A stretch of DNA of 64,000 nucleotides, from assembly GCA_038503035.1 (NCBI GenBank), contig JAVSML010021685.1, positions 62,001-126,000 on the forward strand. Direction: 5' to 3'. Position 1 is the first letter of the stretch. Every line of letters begins with the position of its first letter. The DNA comes from Crocodylus rhombifer. Its lineage: Eukaryota > Chordata > Crocodylia > Crocodylidae. The notes beneath the pieces are model-generated. The model searched no databases. It was not told the origin of the DNA and worked only from the letters and a program-made list of their open reading frames with translations. Below, piece after piece: positions 22,771 through 35,299 of the stretch. Position numbers and translations under genes: made by a program.

Positions 22771-24240
22771 TGCCCCCCCCCCAGTGAGCCTGTACCCCAT
22801 CCCTCCTGTCCCTTCCCCACTCCCTTCCCCCTCTCCTCCCTCCTTCCCCCCCACCGGGACTTCCTTGCTTGGCTCCAGAAACAGCAAATACTGATAAAAG
22901 CGGCTGCATCCAGAGAAGCTTGTGGGGTGGGGGTTGAGAGCAGTGGCTGGGGTGGAACAAGGGGCTGGGAGTGCAAAAAATGACCAGTGCAAGGGAAGAG
23001 GAAAGTGAAAAGAGCACCCCCAGGGCTGGGGCCAGTGGTTGGGTTTTCCTAGTCCCGGGGTTGTTCAGAGGAAGTGGACAGAAGTTCCGTGCACTGATTT
23101 GATCAAAATCAAATAAGTCTGATATTACATAGATCCAGGTTTATCGTAAACTGGGTTCTGCAATTTTTATACCAGTTTGTGTACATGGACCAGTTTGTGT
23201 GCCTGGAAGCTCTGTTACAGGTTTAGACTGATTGCCGGTCACTGAGATCAGGTCTGTAAGTGCAAGGTCGGCACTAAGTTTAAATCGGGGGTCATAATGC
23301 ACCCAATTTTACCTCCCAAATATCTGTACTTACCCTGGTGTCCATTCAATGGATCTTTGAAGTAACACATACTTGAAAATGTATTTGAGAATATCCAAAG
23401 CTTGAGAAGCAATCTTGCCAGCACTGTCAGCTGAAACCTGTTGCTTCTCTTGAGATCCAGTTTTGAGTTAGTTTCAATGTTGTCTTCATTGACACCGAGA
23501 ACTGCAGTTAAAATGAATATACATACTGTAAATAAGCAAGCTGCTAATATTTTATGGCTCAAAGGAGCAAGAAAATACTGGTTCTTCAGAAAGCCTCTAG
23601 TACACTTATCTGGAAAGCATTTGGCTTGCCCTCTGCATTGTTATTGCTCCGTAAGAAAAAGTGACTAATACTAATCTCTGAATTACCAAAAAGCAGCTTG
23701 CACATGGATATTCATGCTCTTGACACTGACAAGTAGGACTGGACTTTTGGCATGCCCTTTTTGTGAAGAAGCCAATCTGGACAACTTCCTACATTACTGT
23801 TGCCTTTTTGGAAAATACTTAAATTATTTCTTGGAAAGTAGCTGAAGGTCACTCAGAGTTCTTCTGGGTTTTACAGTATTTATTCTTGCATAAGAAAAAG
23901 TTCTGTTTACGTCCCCATCCTCGCCAACATCCAACAAAGGAATGTTGGGATGATACACGCATACTAATCAGCGCAGAGAAATCCTACTGCTGATAACAAA
24001 AAGTGATATGCAGGTGCACATTTATGTTTACATTTACTTAGTTTGTTTGTTTTTAATTGTTTAACTGTCCCAAAAGCTATGCAACAATGCCAATGCTAAA
24101 GTTGCCCCAATTATAGGAGGGAAGAGTTCTAGTATCATTTCTTTGATACTCATCTCACTATTATTAACATTAATGAGAGGAATAGTAAGTGATTAACATG
24201 AATGTTGAGAATATGTTAGCCAGTACTGTACTGCAGCATA
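22771..24240. other. Intergenic, nothing recognised
   Basis: A C-rich then AT-rich sequence. The open frames here look random and no repeat boundary was identified. Confidence 0.5.
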
Positions 24241-24489
24241 CATGTAGACTTTGACTGGGAGCAAATTTGGTCCTCATCAGCCCCAACACTAGGGGGCCAC
24301 AAGAGATGAGAAACTCTCCTGGTTCTGGTGCTACTCAGCTCCTGGCTCTCTGGATGGGAGCAGCACCTGCATGGGTACTGTCCCACCCAGTCCTAGCGCT
24401 ACTCACTGCCCTGTCCATAGGAGCTGGGAGCAAAGTAGTGCTGGGACTCAGGAGCTCTCTGCTTCAGGATTTCTCCACTTCCCCCCACA

Positions 24490-24834
24490 GCTGAGGGGCT
24501 GGCCCGGAGCTGTCCTGCTTGTAGGGCAGCTTCTAGCCAGCTCCCATCTGCACAGGGATTTCCCCAAGCAGCCTGAGCTAACCATGAACTGTCCTACTTC
24601 TGGGGCAGCTCCCAGCCAGCTCTGAGCTATGCAGAGATTTTCTTAAGTAGCCCAGGGCTGGCTGAGAACTGTCCATTTTGACACAGCTCCCAGCCAGCTC
24701 CCATCTGCACCAGGATTTCCCCAAGCAGCCTGGGGCTGGCTGGCAGCTGTCCCGCTTCTGGGGCAGCTCCCAGCCAGCTCCAGGCTGTGCACAGCCCAGA
24801 GCTGGCTGGGAGCTGCCCCAGAAGCAGGACAGCT
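24490..24834. repeat. 79-bp minisatellite ending in an inverted unit
   Basis: The word TGTCC recurs in phase at 24511, 24590, 24670 and 24748, giving spacings of 79, 80 and 78 bp. Each unit carries GGCAGCTCCCAGCCAGCTC, a variable GCACAGGATTTCCCCAAGCA block and GGGCTGGCTGG. The last unit turns back on itself and continues as its own reverse complement. Both strands therefore show similar low-complexity frames. Confidence 0.9.
24745..24834. repeat. 90-bp near-perfect palindrome
   Basis: Arms 24745-24789 and 24790-24834 pair at 42 of 45 positions with no spacer; the centre is CTGTGCACAG. It is formed by the final 79-bp-type unit facing an inverted copy. Confidence 0.92.
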
Positions 24835-24859
24835 CTTGGCCAGCTCCCAAATGCATGGG

Positions 24860-25039
24860 GAAGCTTCACTGGGCAAAATTGCAAACTGAGGAGGTCCCTA
24901 GGCATCAACAACTTCCAGTTGTCACATGTTCACAAGCACGATTGTATAGCTACCGGCAGCAGTTGCTTTTTTTGTGCCCCTCATCCCCAAGGTTGCAACC
25001 AAGGCAGTTGCTTCATTTGCCCTCACCTAGTTATGCCAC
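24860..25039 (-). repeat. Possible dispersed repeat ending in the CATAACTA motif
   Basis: Read on the minus strand it starts GTGGCATAACTAGGTGAGGG and continues into GCAACTGC repeats. Compare 30483-30640 on the plus strand. A weak family assignment. Confidence 0.25.
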
Positions 25040-27163
25040 GGATTCAATTGCTTGCTCCTGACAGAATTAGAAGATTAGAAGAAAGAAAGAGTCCAGACAT
25101 TGTGCCAACTGCTGGTTCTGAGATCCTTGGATTTAGGTATCATGTTTCTCAAAATGAATTCAAGTTGTCTCTGATATAAACACCAGCATTTGGATAGAAA
25201 ACTAAAGGACAAATAAACAAGACATAATTACAAATGTCAAAGCACTGAATTGTGCTCAGTAGTGCTCTGGTAAAAAACCATTTTTGATGTGGCTGAGTTA
25301 AAGTTTTAGAAATGCATGTGGTGCATGTGCCCTAATTCTTCTCATGCAGCATCAGAGCTTACCCCAGTTCCACTCTGTAAAATGTCCTTGTAAAAACAGC
25401 CCTGGGACATTTTACAGCCCTGAGACAGCCTTCCAGTTTGTCTTTCAGTGACTCCAAATCAAATTTGTTCAGTTTACAGGTGACTTTACTTATTCCACAA
25501 ACAGCCCTATCCACTTACTGCTTACCAGTTATCACCCCATAACAGTTCTTGAAAGCCACAAGAACATAGACAAGCATATAATCTTTAAATTATGTTTCAT
25601 TATACCTCTACTTTGCTGCATCACTGAAGAATAGAGGCTCAACAAATGGGACTGAGGACAAAACTTGGAGACAGTCAAGTTGGGAAGACATTACTGATGG
25701 CATGAATTCATAGAGAGATGCATAGAGTTTATTGTTTAGCTTTTTATAAAACCAACTTGGACTTAACCCTAAGTCCTACCCAGCCAAGTCCTCAGGCGTG
25801 CTCCAGGCAGGAAGTTTGCCAGTGGGATTGCTCTGGGCTTGTCCCTCTGTGTATGAAAGAGGGTGCTGGAGATAAGCTCACTAGTGAACTGCTGAGTTTG
25901 TACACTTTGTGGGGCTGTACTCAGCTCTGTTGTCCTGGGGCTTGCGCCTGAACTGGCACTGACAAGCCCTAAGTGTCCTGAAACAATTGGGATACAAAGT
26001 ACATTGGAAAAGACAGCAGCACTAACAATAACTATTGATGAAGTACGTAGTCCAAAGCATCCTAGAATCCACAGATGACTAAGATCAGTGTTAGCATGAC
26101 CTCTGTGCCATGGGCTGATGGGACAAACACTCTAGGGCTGCATACAACATTCTTACACCAGGTAATTCTCCCTCAGCCCTTGGGAGGCTACTGATGGTCC
26201 CTCTACACAGCAGGGGTGACACAGGGAGGTGGAGGGAGGGGGAGAAGGTCCTTTAATGTTGCTGAAAGAGATAAATAACATAATGCTCAACAGTTTTGCT
26301 CTAAAAATAAGCCACCTCTATTAGCTATGGTACATCTTTCCAAAAGTACACTTAAAACCCGTTAGCATAAATGGAAGTCTTTCAACAATGTAAAATATAC
26401 ACCAGTATAAGATTTCTATATGAAGAGTGAAATGAAGGGACGATTTCATGTAATGTCCTTGAGGTTCTGTTGTTCTGTTTTGTCTTTCTCCACAGCCTCA
26501 CCTCTTGTTTATGTTTATCCTTTGTCACAGATGTGGCCGTGAATCCTTTTGTGAAGGATTTCCAAAGAAACAATGCACTCTATCTACTCACAGAGATTCA
26601 ATAATGAAGCAAGAAACAGCAAGTCATTCAATGACAGGCATTGTAAAAGAACTTTATCTTCACCTCTAACCAAATAATTAGATATTTAGTTTAAGAAATC
26701 AATAAACATCAAGCTAATTACATTCACATAAAGAGCAGCAAGAGACCTATTGCCAAAGGAAACTCTGACGGCTCTTAAAAAATTAGGAGAATTTTGCTCA
26801 CCAGACCCCACTGTCAGTATTTTTTCAACTTTTCATTGTCTTGCTTTCAAGCTATGATGGGTTGCAGACTCTCAACATCTCTAAATTCTTCCCTAACCCC
26901 ACCATGAGATTCAACCAAAAGGAGGTCAATGGTAATCTCAGTTCTTATGTACATGAAAATGTTTTTTGCCCTTCCTGTAGTATTAGGAGCAATTGTCAAG
27001 AAGACACAGAACTCGCAATTGTCACTCAAAGATGTTATTACAAAGTTCAACCCAGACTACAATGTTTGCCCTTGGTTAATTCATTATATAAAGCATTCAA
27101 AGAAGTATGCTCAAGGAAGGCAGTTATAACACATTCATACAGGTCAGGCTGAGCCATATTAGG
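25040..27163. other. Intergenic, nothing recognised
   Basis: Mixed AT-rich sequence with a G-rich run at 26215-26250. No gene or element terminus is supported. Confidence 0.5.
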
Positions 27164-28640
27164 GACAGATAGTTAGCTGTGTTAATCAGTAGTCAAGCAG
27201 ACGACAGGGGAGATTTGCACTTTATAGACTAAATCGGAGATGCACAGCATAAACTTTACTAAGCAGCAGGCTTACTTCCTCAGATCCTGGAAAGGGACTG
27301 CAGGAAGAAAAGCTTCTAAATAGAAAGCATTAAAATACAAAGGGATGGGAAGGGGGGAGGAAAAAGGAGAGGGCACTGCTGAGAGAGGCAAGGTGGGTAG
27401 GAAAGAGACAAACAAAGCAGTTAATCCATTGAGGGGCATAGGGGTTAAAAAGCTAATCCAGGTAATGGAATAGAAAGCCATAGTCTTGATTTAAATCATA
27501 CTTAATACAATCCACCCTGTTGTGATTTTTTTTTGTTCCATAATTCCCTGTTCAAATTCATTTTTAAAGTTTTTGTATTCTAAGACCAGCCACTCTGAGG
27601 TCAGTGATGGACTGTGCAAGGGCCTTATGCGTATGCCTGGAATTGATATCAGATCAATGTTGATTCAATCTTAGATGTAGAGATTGCCCAATATGTCCAA
27701 AGTGTACAGGACAGGGGACACCATAAGCAGGTGATGGCATATATGGCATTGGTACAGGTGTAGGTGATGCTATAATTCATGTTATTTGGCCCAGTGATGA
27801 TGTGGCCTGTGTTGATGAGGGGACACAGCTAACATCTGGGCCCAGAGCAAGGTCTCGTACCTTGGTGAGATTAGGAGTTAAGTAGTCTGTTACTGGAGAG
27901 ACACCATCTGAGCTTGGGGGAATGCCTGTAAACCAGGACAAGTTTGTCCCCCATGGCTGCCTTGAGATGGTCATCATTTTTTTAGAGGGATTGGAGACCA
28001 TTAATGATGTGTCCAAGGCAGTGGTGCTCAACCTTTTGGCCCCATGGGCCAAATGAGTTGTGAGGAGTCAGTTTTGGGGTCAGATGGAGCCTTGTGCACC
28101 AGGATTGGGTACTGAAGACCCAGCATTTCCCCCTCCTGCCCGGATTGGGCTCTGGAGGTCTGGTGCCAACCCCTTCTGAGCCTGTGTTCTGAGATTAGGC
28201 CCCAGGAGATGGGCACTTTCCCCTCCTTGCCCTCTACGCTGGGATTGAGCCCTGGGCTCCTGGCACCACCCTGTCTTGTCCTCTCATGCTGGGATTACGC
28301 CCAATGCCCCAGTGCCGTGCCTGTCCAACCATGCACACTGGGATCAGGTGCCCAATCCAGCACACAGACTTCCTGTGGGTCTGGAAATCTGGCAGCAAGA
28401 GAGTGGTGCCACCTCTTTCCTGCCACCAATTTTCCAGATCAGTGGGGAGCCCTGCAAGCCAGATGACATGGTGCCATGAGCAAAATCTGACCCATGGGCT
28501 GAGGGGTGTTGGTGATGAGCAGAGGGATTTTGTTGTCCTTGTCTTGGGGTTGGAATTGTAGCAGATTGGAGTGGGATCTGAGTCTGGCTCTGTTCACTGG
28601 GGTGGCTACAGCTTTAGGATTGCATTGTATTTATAGGAAT
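27164..28640 (-). mobile_element. Decayed Penelope-like retroelement with GIY-YIG region, split by a hAT-like element
   Basis: The minus strand of about 28015-27590, read through stops and frame changes, gives ordered blocks recognisable from Penelope-like elements: HIINGLQSL, GDKLVLVYRHSPKL, CSGPRC-LCPLINTG, HIITGPNNM, CTNAIYAITC, then the position where GIY-YIG nucleases have YIGQTG, here degraded to LWTYWAI. Downstream on the minus strand, 27300-27164 carries a tail of the same type as 4637-4795 (ATAAACTT, TTAGTCTATAAAGTGC, TTAACACAGCTAACTA). A stretch at 28525-28640 appears to continue the element upstream of the hAT-like insertion. The live protein would combine reverse transcriptase and GIY-YIG endonuclease; only the C-terminal part survives here, riddled with stops. 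Confidence 0.65.
28019..28524 (+). mobile_element. hAT-like element with internal minisatellite, copy 2, inside the Penelope remnant
   Basis: It starts CAGTGGTGCTCAACCTTTTG, a classic hAT-like end. It carries the same GGGCCAAAT block, degenerate GGATTGGGC units and CATGGTGCC block as 17746-18253, in the same orientation. The right end is damaged near GATGAGCAGAG. Penelope-type sequence lies on both sides, so it inserted into that element. No transposase is present. Confidence 0.65.
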
Positions 28641-28919
28641 CGCTACCCCAGGGAACCACCAGATTTTCTCCCATGCCTCAACCCCATACTTCCCCTGGTC
28701 TGAGTGCTGGTGTGCCTCAACTCCCTCTAATAAATCCAGGATCCACCCATGTTAGTGTCTTGCCAGGTTGTTTCTCTGGGAAGAATTTCAGGCCTTTGGA
28801 AAGTATGCATATTTCAGAGGGGGATAAGATATGTTGTGATAAATTAATGATTAATGTTGGTGTTTTGGATGCTGCCATCTTAGCTCTCTCCTGTGTTGGA
28901 GTAGGTTAAGTGAATAAGA

Positions 28920-29590
28920 TGGTTGCTCAGTTTTCTCTGATGTTCTCCTGCATAGGCATGTTGCCTATTTGGAGTTGTGTGCGTTAGCCAGAGGGTTCCA
29001 GAAGATGACTACTCTGGGGGTGATGTTACGTTTCTTGGGGACTTGTTAGAAATTACATTTAGCATGTGTTAGTTGCACTTAAAACAGTAGTGTCCAAATG
29101 TTCAAGCAGGATTACATATGCTAACTGCTCTTGTATGGTAGCAAAGTTATGCCTTTTTGTGTGAGGAGTATCTCCCAATTGTATTGAATAACACATTCTG
29201 CATTACCTAGGACTACTCCACAGAGATAATTTGATCAATTGTGGTCCCAGAGCTGGGATCCACAATCCACAGAGCCTCCAACCAGCTCCAGCGTGGTACC
29301 AGGGCTGACACTGGCGTTGTACCGGAGCCAGTTCAAGACTCCAGTGCAGTACTACAAGCTATATTTAGATCATAGTAATCATTAATGTGCAACTGCTTAG
29401 AAAACTTTCTAAGTTGTATTAATGCATGCTACAATTTAAATGTAATGTGCTAAGTGTAATGTGTAATAAAACCTTTGTATGGGTTTAAAAAGAAAATGTA
29501 TAGATTCTTTTTTATTTAGGCTGTGGATTTTCTATGTAAACAGTGAATTTCAATATCCCCCATGTTTTGGTAGTGTTTATATGTAGTATT
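28920..29590 (-). repeat. Second copy of the dispersed repeat seen at 8.0-8.6 kb
   Basis: Block 28975-29046 (GTGTGCGTTAGCCAGAGGG, then GATGTTACGTTTCTT) matches 8238-8300. Block 29510-29580 (TTTAGGCTGTGGATTTTC, then GTGAATTTCAATATC) matches 8346-8395. In this copy about 450 bp separate the two blocks instead of about 50, implying an unidentified insertion at 29050-29500. Confidence 0.5.
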
Positions 29591-31265
29591 GGATTTAAAT
29601 GAACTGTTAATATACTTAGCCTGGAAAATAAAAATCTATTTCTAACCATCAGAGAAATGAAATTTTGGAATATCCTTTCATTAGGAGGAGTATTTGGAGC
29701 AAAAAAAAATCTTAGTTAGTTGTAAAATGGAGCCTAATAAAGTTATGAACAAAATTAGTTCCCATGGTTTCCTGTGAAAGTGGAAGACTGGACTCAATGA
29801 ATGAGGACATCTCTCCTAGGCCTAGCTGCTGATTTTTCTGTCTTCATGTTTGCTGATAATAATATTACATTTGTATTATGCAGGGACCCTGTTACTCCTA
29901 TTGCTGTTAGTTATTTCTTTCAGGTTCAGGGTCTTCTTGTTTCTGTATGAGTCTTACTGCTCCTACTTTTTAAATAAACTAGGATATTTCCAGTTCTGCT
30001 TCTGCAAAAATGCTTAGGCTGAGATAATATTGGTGAATTTTCTGGTTTTGTTTGGGGTTTTTGTATCCAAGGGGACACAGATGCCTATTGTTAGTATTTC
30101 CTTCAAGTTTAATGTGTTTTAGTGCTGAAGTTTTAATTGCTTTTGTTTTTGTTTCCTCAGTGGTTTGTTGTTCTCTTTCATATAGCATTATTCCTTTTAT
30201 ACAGACTTTTTGTTAGACTGCATCCTCTCTGAACTGCCTTGATAGCATCGTAAACAATGGTGAAAAAGATACTGATATCAGGAGTGGCACTTATCTGAAA
30301 TATGTAGTGCTTCCTTAAGTTTTTTAAACATAATTTGCCAACCAATTCAGAGGCAATATGTAGGCAGCAGCAAAAGTACAGCAGAAGTACCTGTGACCCC
30401 AGTACAACCCATAACTGGCAGCTTAGAAATGTCTCAGTGACAACTCAGCCATCTTACCTTAATTATCATCTTCTGATATCAGTAACATAACTAGGGTGGG
30501 GCAACAAGGGCCACCACTGATGGAAGCGGTGTGAAAAAAACACCTTTTGTCAGAGCCGTGCAGTCACGATCATGGCAGCAGCAGCAACTGTGTGTGGTAG
30601 CCACCCTGAGCATCCAGCCACATTGTTATGCTGCTGTCTGCCATTGATGAAGTGAGAATCACTGTTGTCACAAAGTACAAAAGGAATATCAGCAATCTGT
30701 GTGTTCTAATATCTGTGCATTCAAGGTATTTATACAGTCCACATCACTGTAGTATCTTGATGCTTCACTGTCTTTAATGTGTCATTCTTCACAATACCCC
30801 CGTATGGGTGAGAAGTGCTATTCTCTATCTGTAAAAGAGGGATAATGTGAAGAAGCACAGGGAGATGCTAATTTTTGGGAGTTATTTAGGAAATCTTAAA
30901 ATTTAGATTGTGCCTAAGCTATTCTTTGAATTTGGCACTAGTCTAGGGTCACACATGCAACGTAGTAAAAGGACTTGAATCCATGTCTCCCAGATCTTAA
31001 GGTAGTGTTTTAAACATTGAACTATCCTTCCGCTGCATTGATGCAACATTTCTAATCTCATGTCAACAAACTTTGAAAATCCAAAAACTTTTGAAGGTGG
31101 GTGAGTAATGATATCCTTACTTTGTAACTGGAAAGGTGAGACACAAAAAAGTGAAAATTTAAAAAGTGAGCTCTAACCTTTTGTGCCCAACTCAGGATGC
31201 CTTAGATTTGGTCTTCAAAGGCCCTGAGTGCTCACTACTGTATCTGGAAGTTCATGGAAGTTGCA
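29591..31265. other. Intergenic with one weak repeat fragment
   Basis: AT-rich sequence. 30483-30640 starts TAACATAACTAGGGTGGGGC and is the plus-strand member of the tentative CATAACTA family. Nothing else is recognised. Confidence 0.4.
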
Positions 31266-31664
31266 TAGGGGGTGTATGGGGGTGCATGTGTATCCGCTGA
31301 GAGCACTGGTGCAAACCCTCACAGCCAGCGTTCCCCGCTTAGGCAATGGGCAGGGGGGGCAGGCGAGAGTGCTCGCCCCCTGAGAATGCTAGCTGGGGAG
31401 CGGAGACACCAGGAAAAGATATCCCTGCGCTCCCCCTGCAGCCAGTCGTGCTGACCAGGGGGAGGGGGTTGTATCCCCATGGCTGGTTGCACTGATCAGG
31501 AAGTGCCAGTGGTGTGCCAGGAAGTGCCAGCATAAATGGCTGCGGGGGAACTTCTCCGCCGCAGTCAGCGCAACTGACCACAGGGGGAACCTTCCCCCAG
31601 TCACTGACTGGCCACAGGGGGGCAAGTGCCCCCCCCCAACTCAGGAGGCACTAGTTGCCCATGG
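31266..31664 (+). repeat. Unnamed GC-rich dispersed repeat, copy 1
   Basis: It begins GGGGGTGCATGTGTATCC and ends in a GGGGGGCAAGTGCCCCCC block followed by AACTCAGGAGGCAC. The reverse complement of 35300-35560 has the same order of blocks: GGAGGTGCATGTGTACCCC, GAGAGTGCCGGTGCA, GGCTGC, CTGACTAGTCACT, GGGGGCATGTGCCCCCC, CTAACTAAGGTGGCACCGG. No coding capacity and no terminal repeat was established. Confidence 0.65.
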
Positions 31665-31731
31665 CTGCAGGCAATCAGTATGTATCAGAGCTGACAACTA
31701 AAACATGGAGGCACCAAAATACAAAGTAGAT

Positions 31732-32164
31732 TAGTGGTCTCCAACCTTTTTAAGTAGAAGATGACCTTTGGCATTTAACAGTAACCAAGCTCTACCATAC
31801 ACTGCTGCCACGCTCCCTACCTCCCACTCCCCTCACCCAGCAGGTAAGTCTGTGGGGAGGGAAGGGGGGACAGATTGAGAAAAAATTATTTGGGGGCCCA
31901 CCTCCCCAGCAGGTAAGTCCCACCCGGCTAGGGCCCTACTCAACTTACCCCTGTTCCTGCCTCTGCAACACTGTCCCTCACTGCAGGGGCCTTGATCTAC
32001 CCCTGCCCCTTCCCTCCCTCACTGACTGACTTGCTGGGCTGGGGCATGTGTCTGCACTCAGCCCCCAACCCCAGCCTCAGATTGACTCCAAGAGGGTCCG
32101 AGATCAACCACAAGAGGCTCCAAGATCTACCAGTGGATTGAGATCCACTGGTTGGTGACCACTG
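31732..32164. mobile_element. hAT non-autonomous element, 433 bp
   Basis: Left end TAGTGGTCTCCAACC and right end, reverse-complemented, CAGTGGTCACCAACC. The 8-bp flanks AAGTAGAT (31724-31731) and ACATAGAT (32165-32172) match at 6 of 8. The interior repeats CCCAGCAGGTAAGTC twice (about 31837 and 31906). No transposase. Confidence 0.78.
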
Positions 32165-32172
32165 ACATAGAT

Positions 32173-35154
32173 GCTTGAAAACATTGTTTTTTGTGCTTTG
32201 TCCAGTAAGCTAATGTCGAATTCATAGGCGGAACCCAGGTTCATGACTCCTGTCTCCTGCTCTAACCATAAGGCCCCATAGCCTCTAGCACAGACAAATG
32301 AGCTTATAGTAGTTATTTCATCCTATTTCCAACCCCCCTGGTGATTTTCATATATATTCCTTTGGAAATAGTGACATAATGTGTCTCCTTACAGCAGCTC
32401 TTTGTAAGATGTGCCATGGCAAAACAGAAGAAAAGTCCAGTTAGCCCTTTCTTGTTTTTTTTTTCTTTTTTTTTAGGTGGGTTTAAAGTATGTTGTGGCA
32501 GGCACTGACTTTCCCTTTCATCTTTTCTACATGTGCTTTGAAGGTAAGCATTTGGTTCAATGTAACCCGTAAGCATACGGTTTCAGTGGTTAATCAGTGA
32601 GTGATGGTAGCACATAGTGCAAGTGCAGCAGCTGAACATTCACAGCTGTGGGGGAAGGAGATGTCACCTCCTTTTTGTCACCAATGAGTCACAAGCAGCC
32701 AAAAAAACACCAATTTTTGGTAGCTGAAAGAGGATATAGCATCTTCTCCCCTCCCCTGCAGCAGTGAACCTCCACTCTTTGCTTCTGCACTGTGAGGCGC
32801 CACTGCTGCTTTGCTCCCCCCACTGCCAAAGCCAGAGCCAGAGCTGCTGCAAGGAAGGCATAGAGTGTAGGGGAAGGGGAGACAGGGGATGGGAAGGGGA
32901 GACAACTCCCCAACTGTATTCTGGCACCCTTCCCCTTTCCCGCTTCATGCCCTTTTTGCCCACCCATCATTATGCTACTGCTGCAGAGTAAGAGTGGTGA
33001 CATGGGCGGTTATCACAGAACAGCTGATATGGGCAAAGTCCCTGCCCTTTATTAACTCTGTGTAATGAATGTATTTATGCATGCCCTAAGTGACACTGGG
33101 CAGGGCAGCAAGAACAACAATAGCATGCCCTTCTGACTTGGCTGTTGTAAATGTCTGAGAAGTAGCAAAAGCAGGAAATAGGACCTCTTGTTATAACCAT
33201 TCACTTTCTCCTAGCCAGGTTTGTTTAAAAAAAGGATACAAATGTCATAAAAAGCATCTGTCACTAAGTTGTTTTAGAAAAAACTTGGAAATGTACAAGT
33301 TTGGATTCAGGCTCATTCTTTCTGTGATTTGAGGGGAGGCCTGGTGCAGGAGAGGAAGACTCTTGGACCTTTGGAAGATTCTGACCTAACTCCAAAAAAT
33401 GCTCTGGAATAGCAGGGAAATGGTATGAAGGAAACGGTGTACAGGAGTTTTCATTAATTTGTCTAGTTCTATATATTTCTATGCTAGCTAAAGCAGAGCG
33501 ATTGGGTTTTGGAACTTTTACAAAGTCCGTTTTGCCATTTGCTTCAACTACCACATGTCTTCAGAGAGATAAAATGTAAATCCACTACAGCCACTATGAC
33601 ACCTCATAGGTGGGAGTTAGGTTCATTGTCTCCATATATGCTACAATGTGGAAAGCTCATAGAGTTAGGTTCCACAGGGACAGGCTCCTTGGGTTAGGCT
33701 TGCATGATGTGGTGCAATCCAAAGGGGGTGGGGTGCACCCCCTCTGGATCCACCCCTGCCTGTTAAATCAGAGAGAACTGAGTATGGAGCTGGGAACCCT
33801 GTTTGGAGAGGCACATTGTGCAGATTTTAACAGTACTCAAGCCTCTTACTACAGGGAAGTGTCCATTTGTATGGATCAAAAATCAGCAAAAATATCTTGT
33901 TCCCTAGTGCACAGGTGTAGTATACATAGGAACAGGTTATAATCCGTTGTAATATTCTGTGAGTGCTCCACTACCCATTGCTCGGTCTCCTATGTTTCAG
34001 AAGCTACCCAAACCTCATATAAATACCTTGCACTGGTAGCTACATTTCCCATATTGCTCATAGATAGCAGGTGAGATTATTTAGACCATCTTTCATTTGC
34101 TTCTTTGTTTCCTTCGTATTATTACCTTAGTTATGTAAAAGCAAAAGACTAGCCCGGGCGCAGGCCACAGAAGACCATGGAGACAATTTCTGCTCTTTTG
34201 GCCTGTCATAACTGCACACTGCATCCACAAAAGAGACACTTTACCAGAAGAAATAAATGAAAACCTGATACATAGTCTGGGCTATAATATATGCTCCTCT
34301 GAAATCCAGAAAGATTTTCGTATGATTGTTGGTGTGTTCTCTACTGTTCATCAGCACTAGATGAATTACATCTTTTAGTACTTACTAGTGTGGTCTGCTT
34401 CAGAAGTATTGGCATAATCTCTACTATGCAGATACAAACAATTTGCCTCAAACATACATGAAGCCATAACAAGTAAAACCAATTTCATTTTTTCAAGTGT
34501 CAGAAAATTGACAGTTGTACAACTCATTCTGATAATCCTCTGAAAATCCAGAGAAAAATGTTCTGAAGCAAATTTGTGTGTCCATCTCAATTAGTCTTTG
34601 CCTGTAGTTCCAGTTTGCTGAATTTCTCGGACTTAGGGCTTTCAGGGACAGACAGGAAATAGCATGTTATTCTCTTAGGACAAGCACAACACAAATCAAA
34701 ATGAGATGAGTTGCTGAAGGCAGTTTCCCAGTGATCACATATTCATTCCTCTTTAAAAATTAAGTCCTCTTAAGCTTGAAGTTATCTTACTGTTTCAGTT
34801 ATGGAGAATGAGGGGATTGGATGAGTTTTCCCATGCATAAACCAAAAGATACAAAATGTCTGTAGGCCAAGACCTTTTTTTAAAAAAAAAATGGGTTCAC
34901 ATATGAGCACTTAAAGCGGTCTGATTATAAAGGAGCAGATTTCTCCACAGCTTTTGATTAATTTTGAATTTCTCTTACTTGGACATTTTGACCCATTTAT
35001 CTGCTGAAAATCCTGTGTTTTATGCATCTGAGAGTCTTAGCATGTCTGTTTTTATAAGCATCTCTGTGGAGGGTAGCTGTTTGGAAAGTAATGGATGAGA
35101 AACCAGTCTTTGAAGTAGCACTGACTTGGCCTGTGCAGTGCCAAATAACTGAAG
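32173..35154. other. Intergenic, nothing recognised
   Basis: No supported gene. A short self-complementary G/C-rich patch at 33722-33745 contains GGGGTGCACCCC but lacks a partner terminus. Confidence 0.45.
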
Positions 35155-35283
35155 ACTATTATTATTATTTAATGTTTATATTGCTATCATCAACAGTTCA
35201 CAACCAGGTGATGTTTCACTGTCCTAAGCACTGTACAAACATACAGTAAATGACAGTCCCTGCTGTACATAGCTTAGCATATT
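35155..35283 (+). repeat. Ancient SINE/LINE-tail-like fragment
   Basis: TTATTATTATTTAATG followed by CTAAGCACTGTACAAAC and ACAGTCCCTGCTGTACATAGCTTA follows a tail pattern common in amniote repeats. Name not assignable by eye. Confidence 0.4.
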
Positions 35284-35299
35284 AACATGAGCAACCGGA

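Noticed and set aside
22350..23017. Two overlapping minus-strand frames above 200 codons, rich in Pro, Cys and His
   Set aside because: They follow the period of the G-rich minisatellite and exist in several frames at once, a composition effect.
24490..24834. Regular repeats with variable middles, resembling a CRISPR array
   Set aside because: Units are adjacent 79-bp degenerate copies without distinct spacers, in vertebrate DNA and with no cas genes.
33722..33760. Self-complementary GGGGTGCACCCC patch
   Set aside because: Short, G/C-rich, with no second terminus; could be an element end but not supportable.
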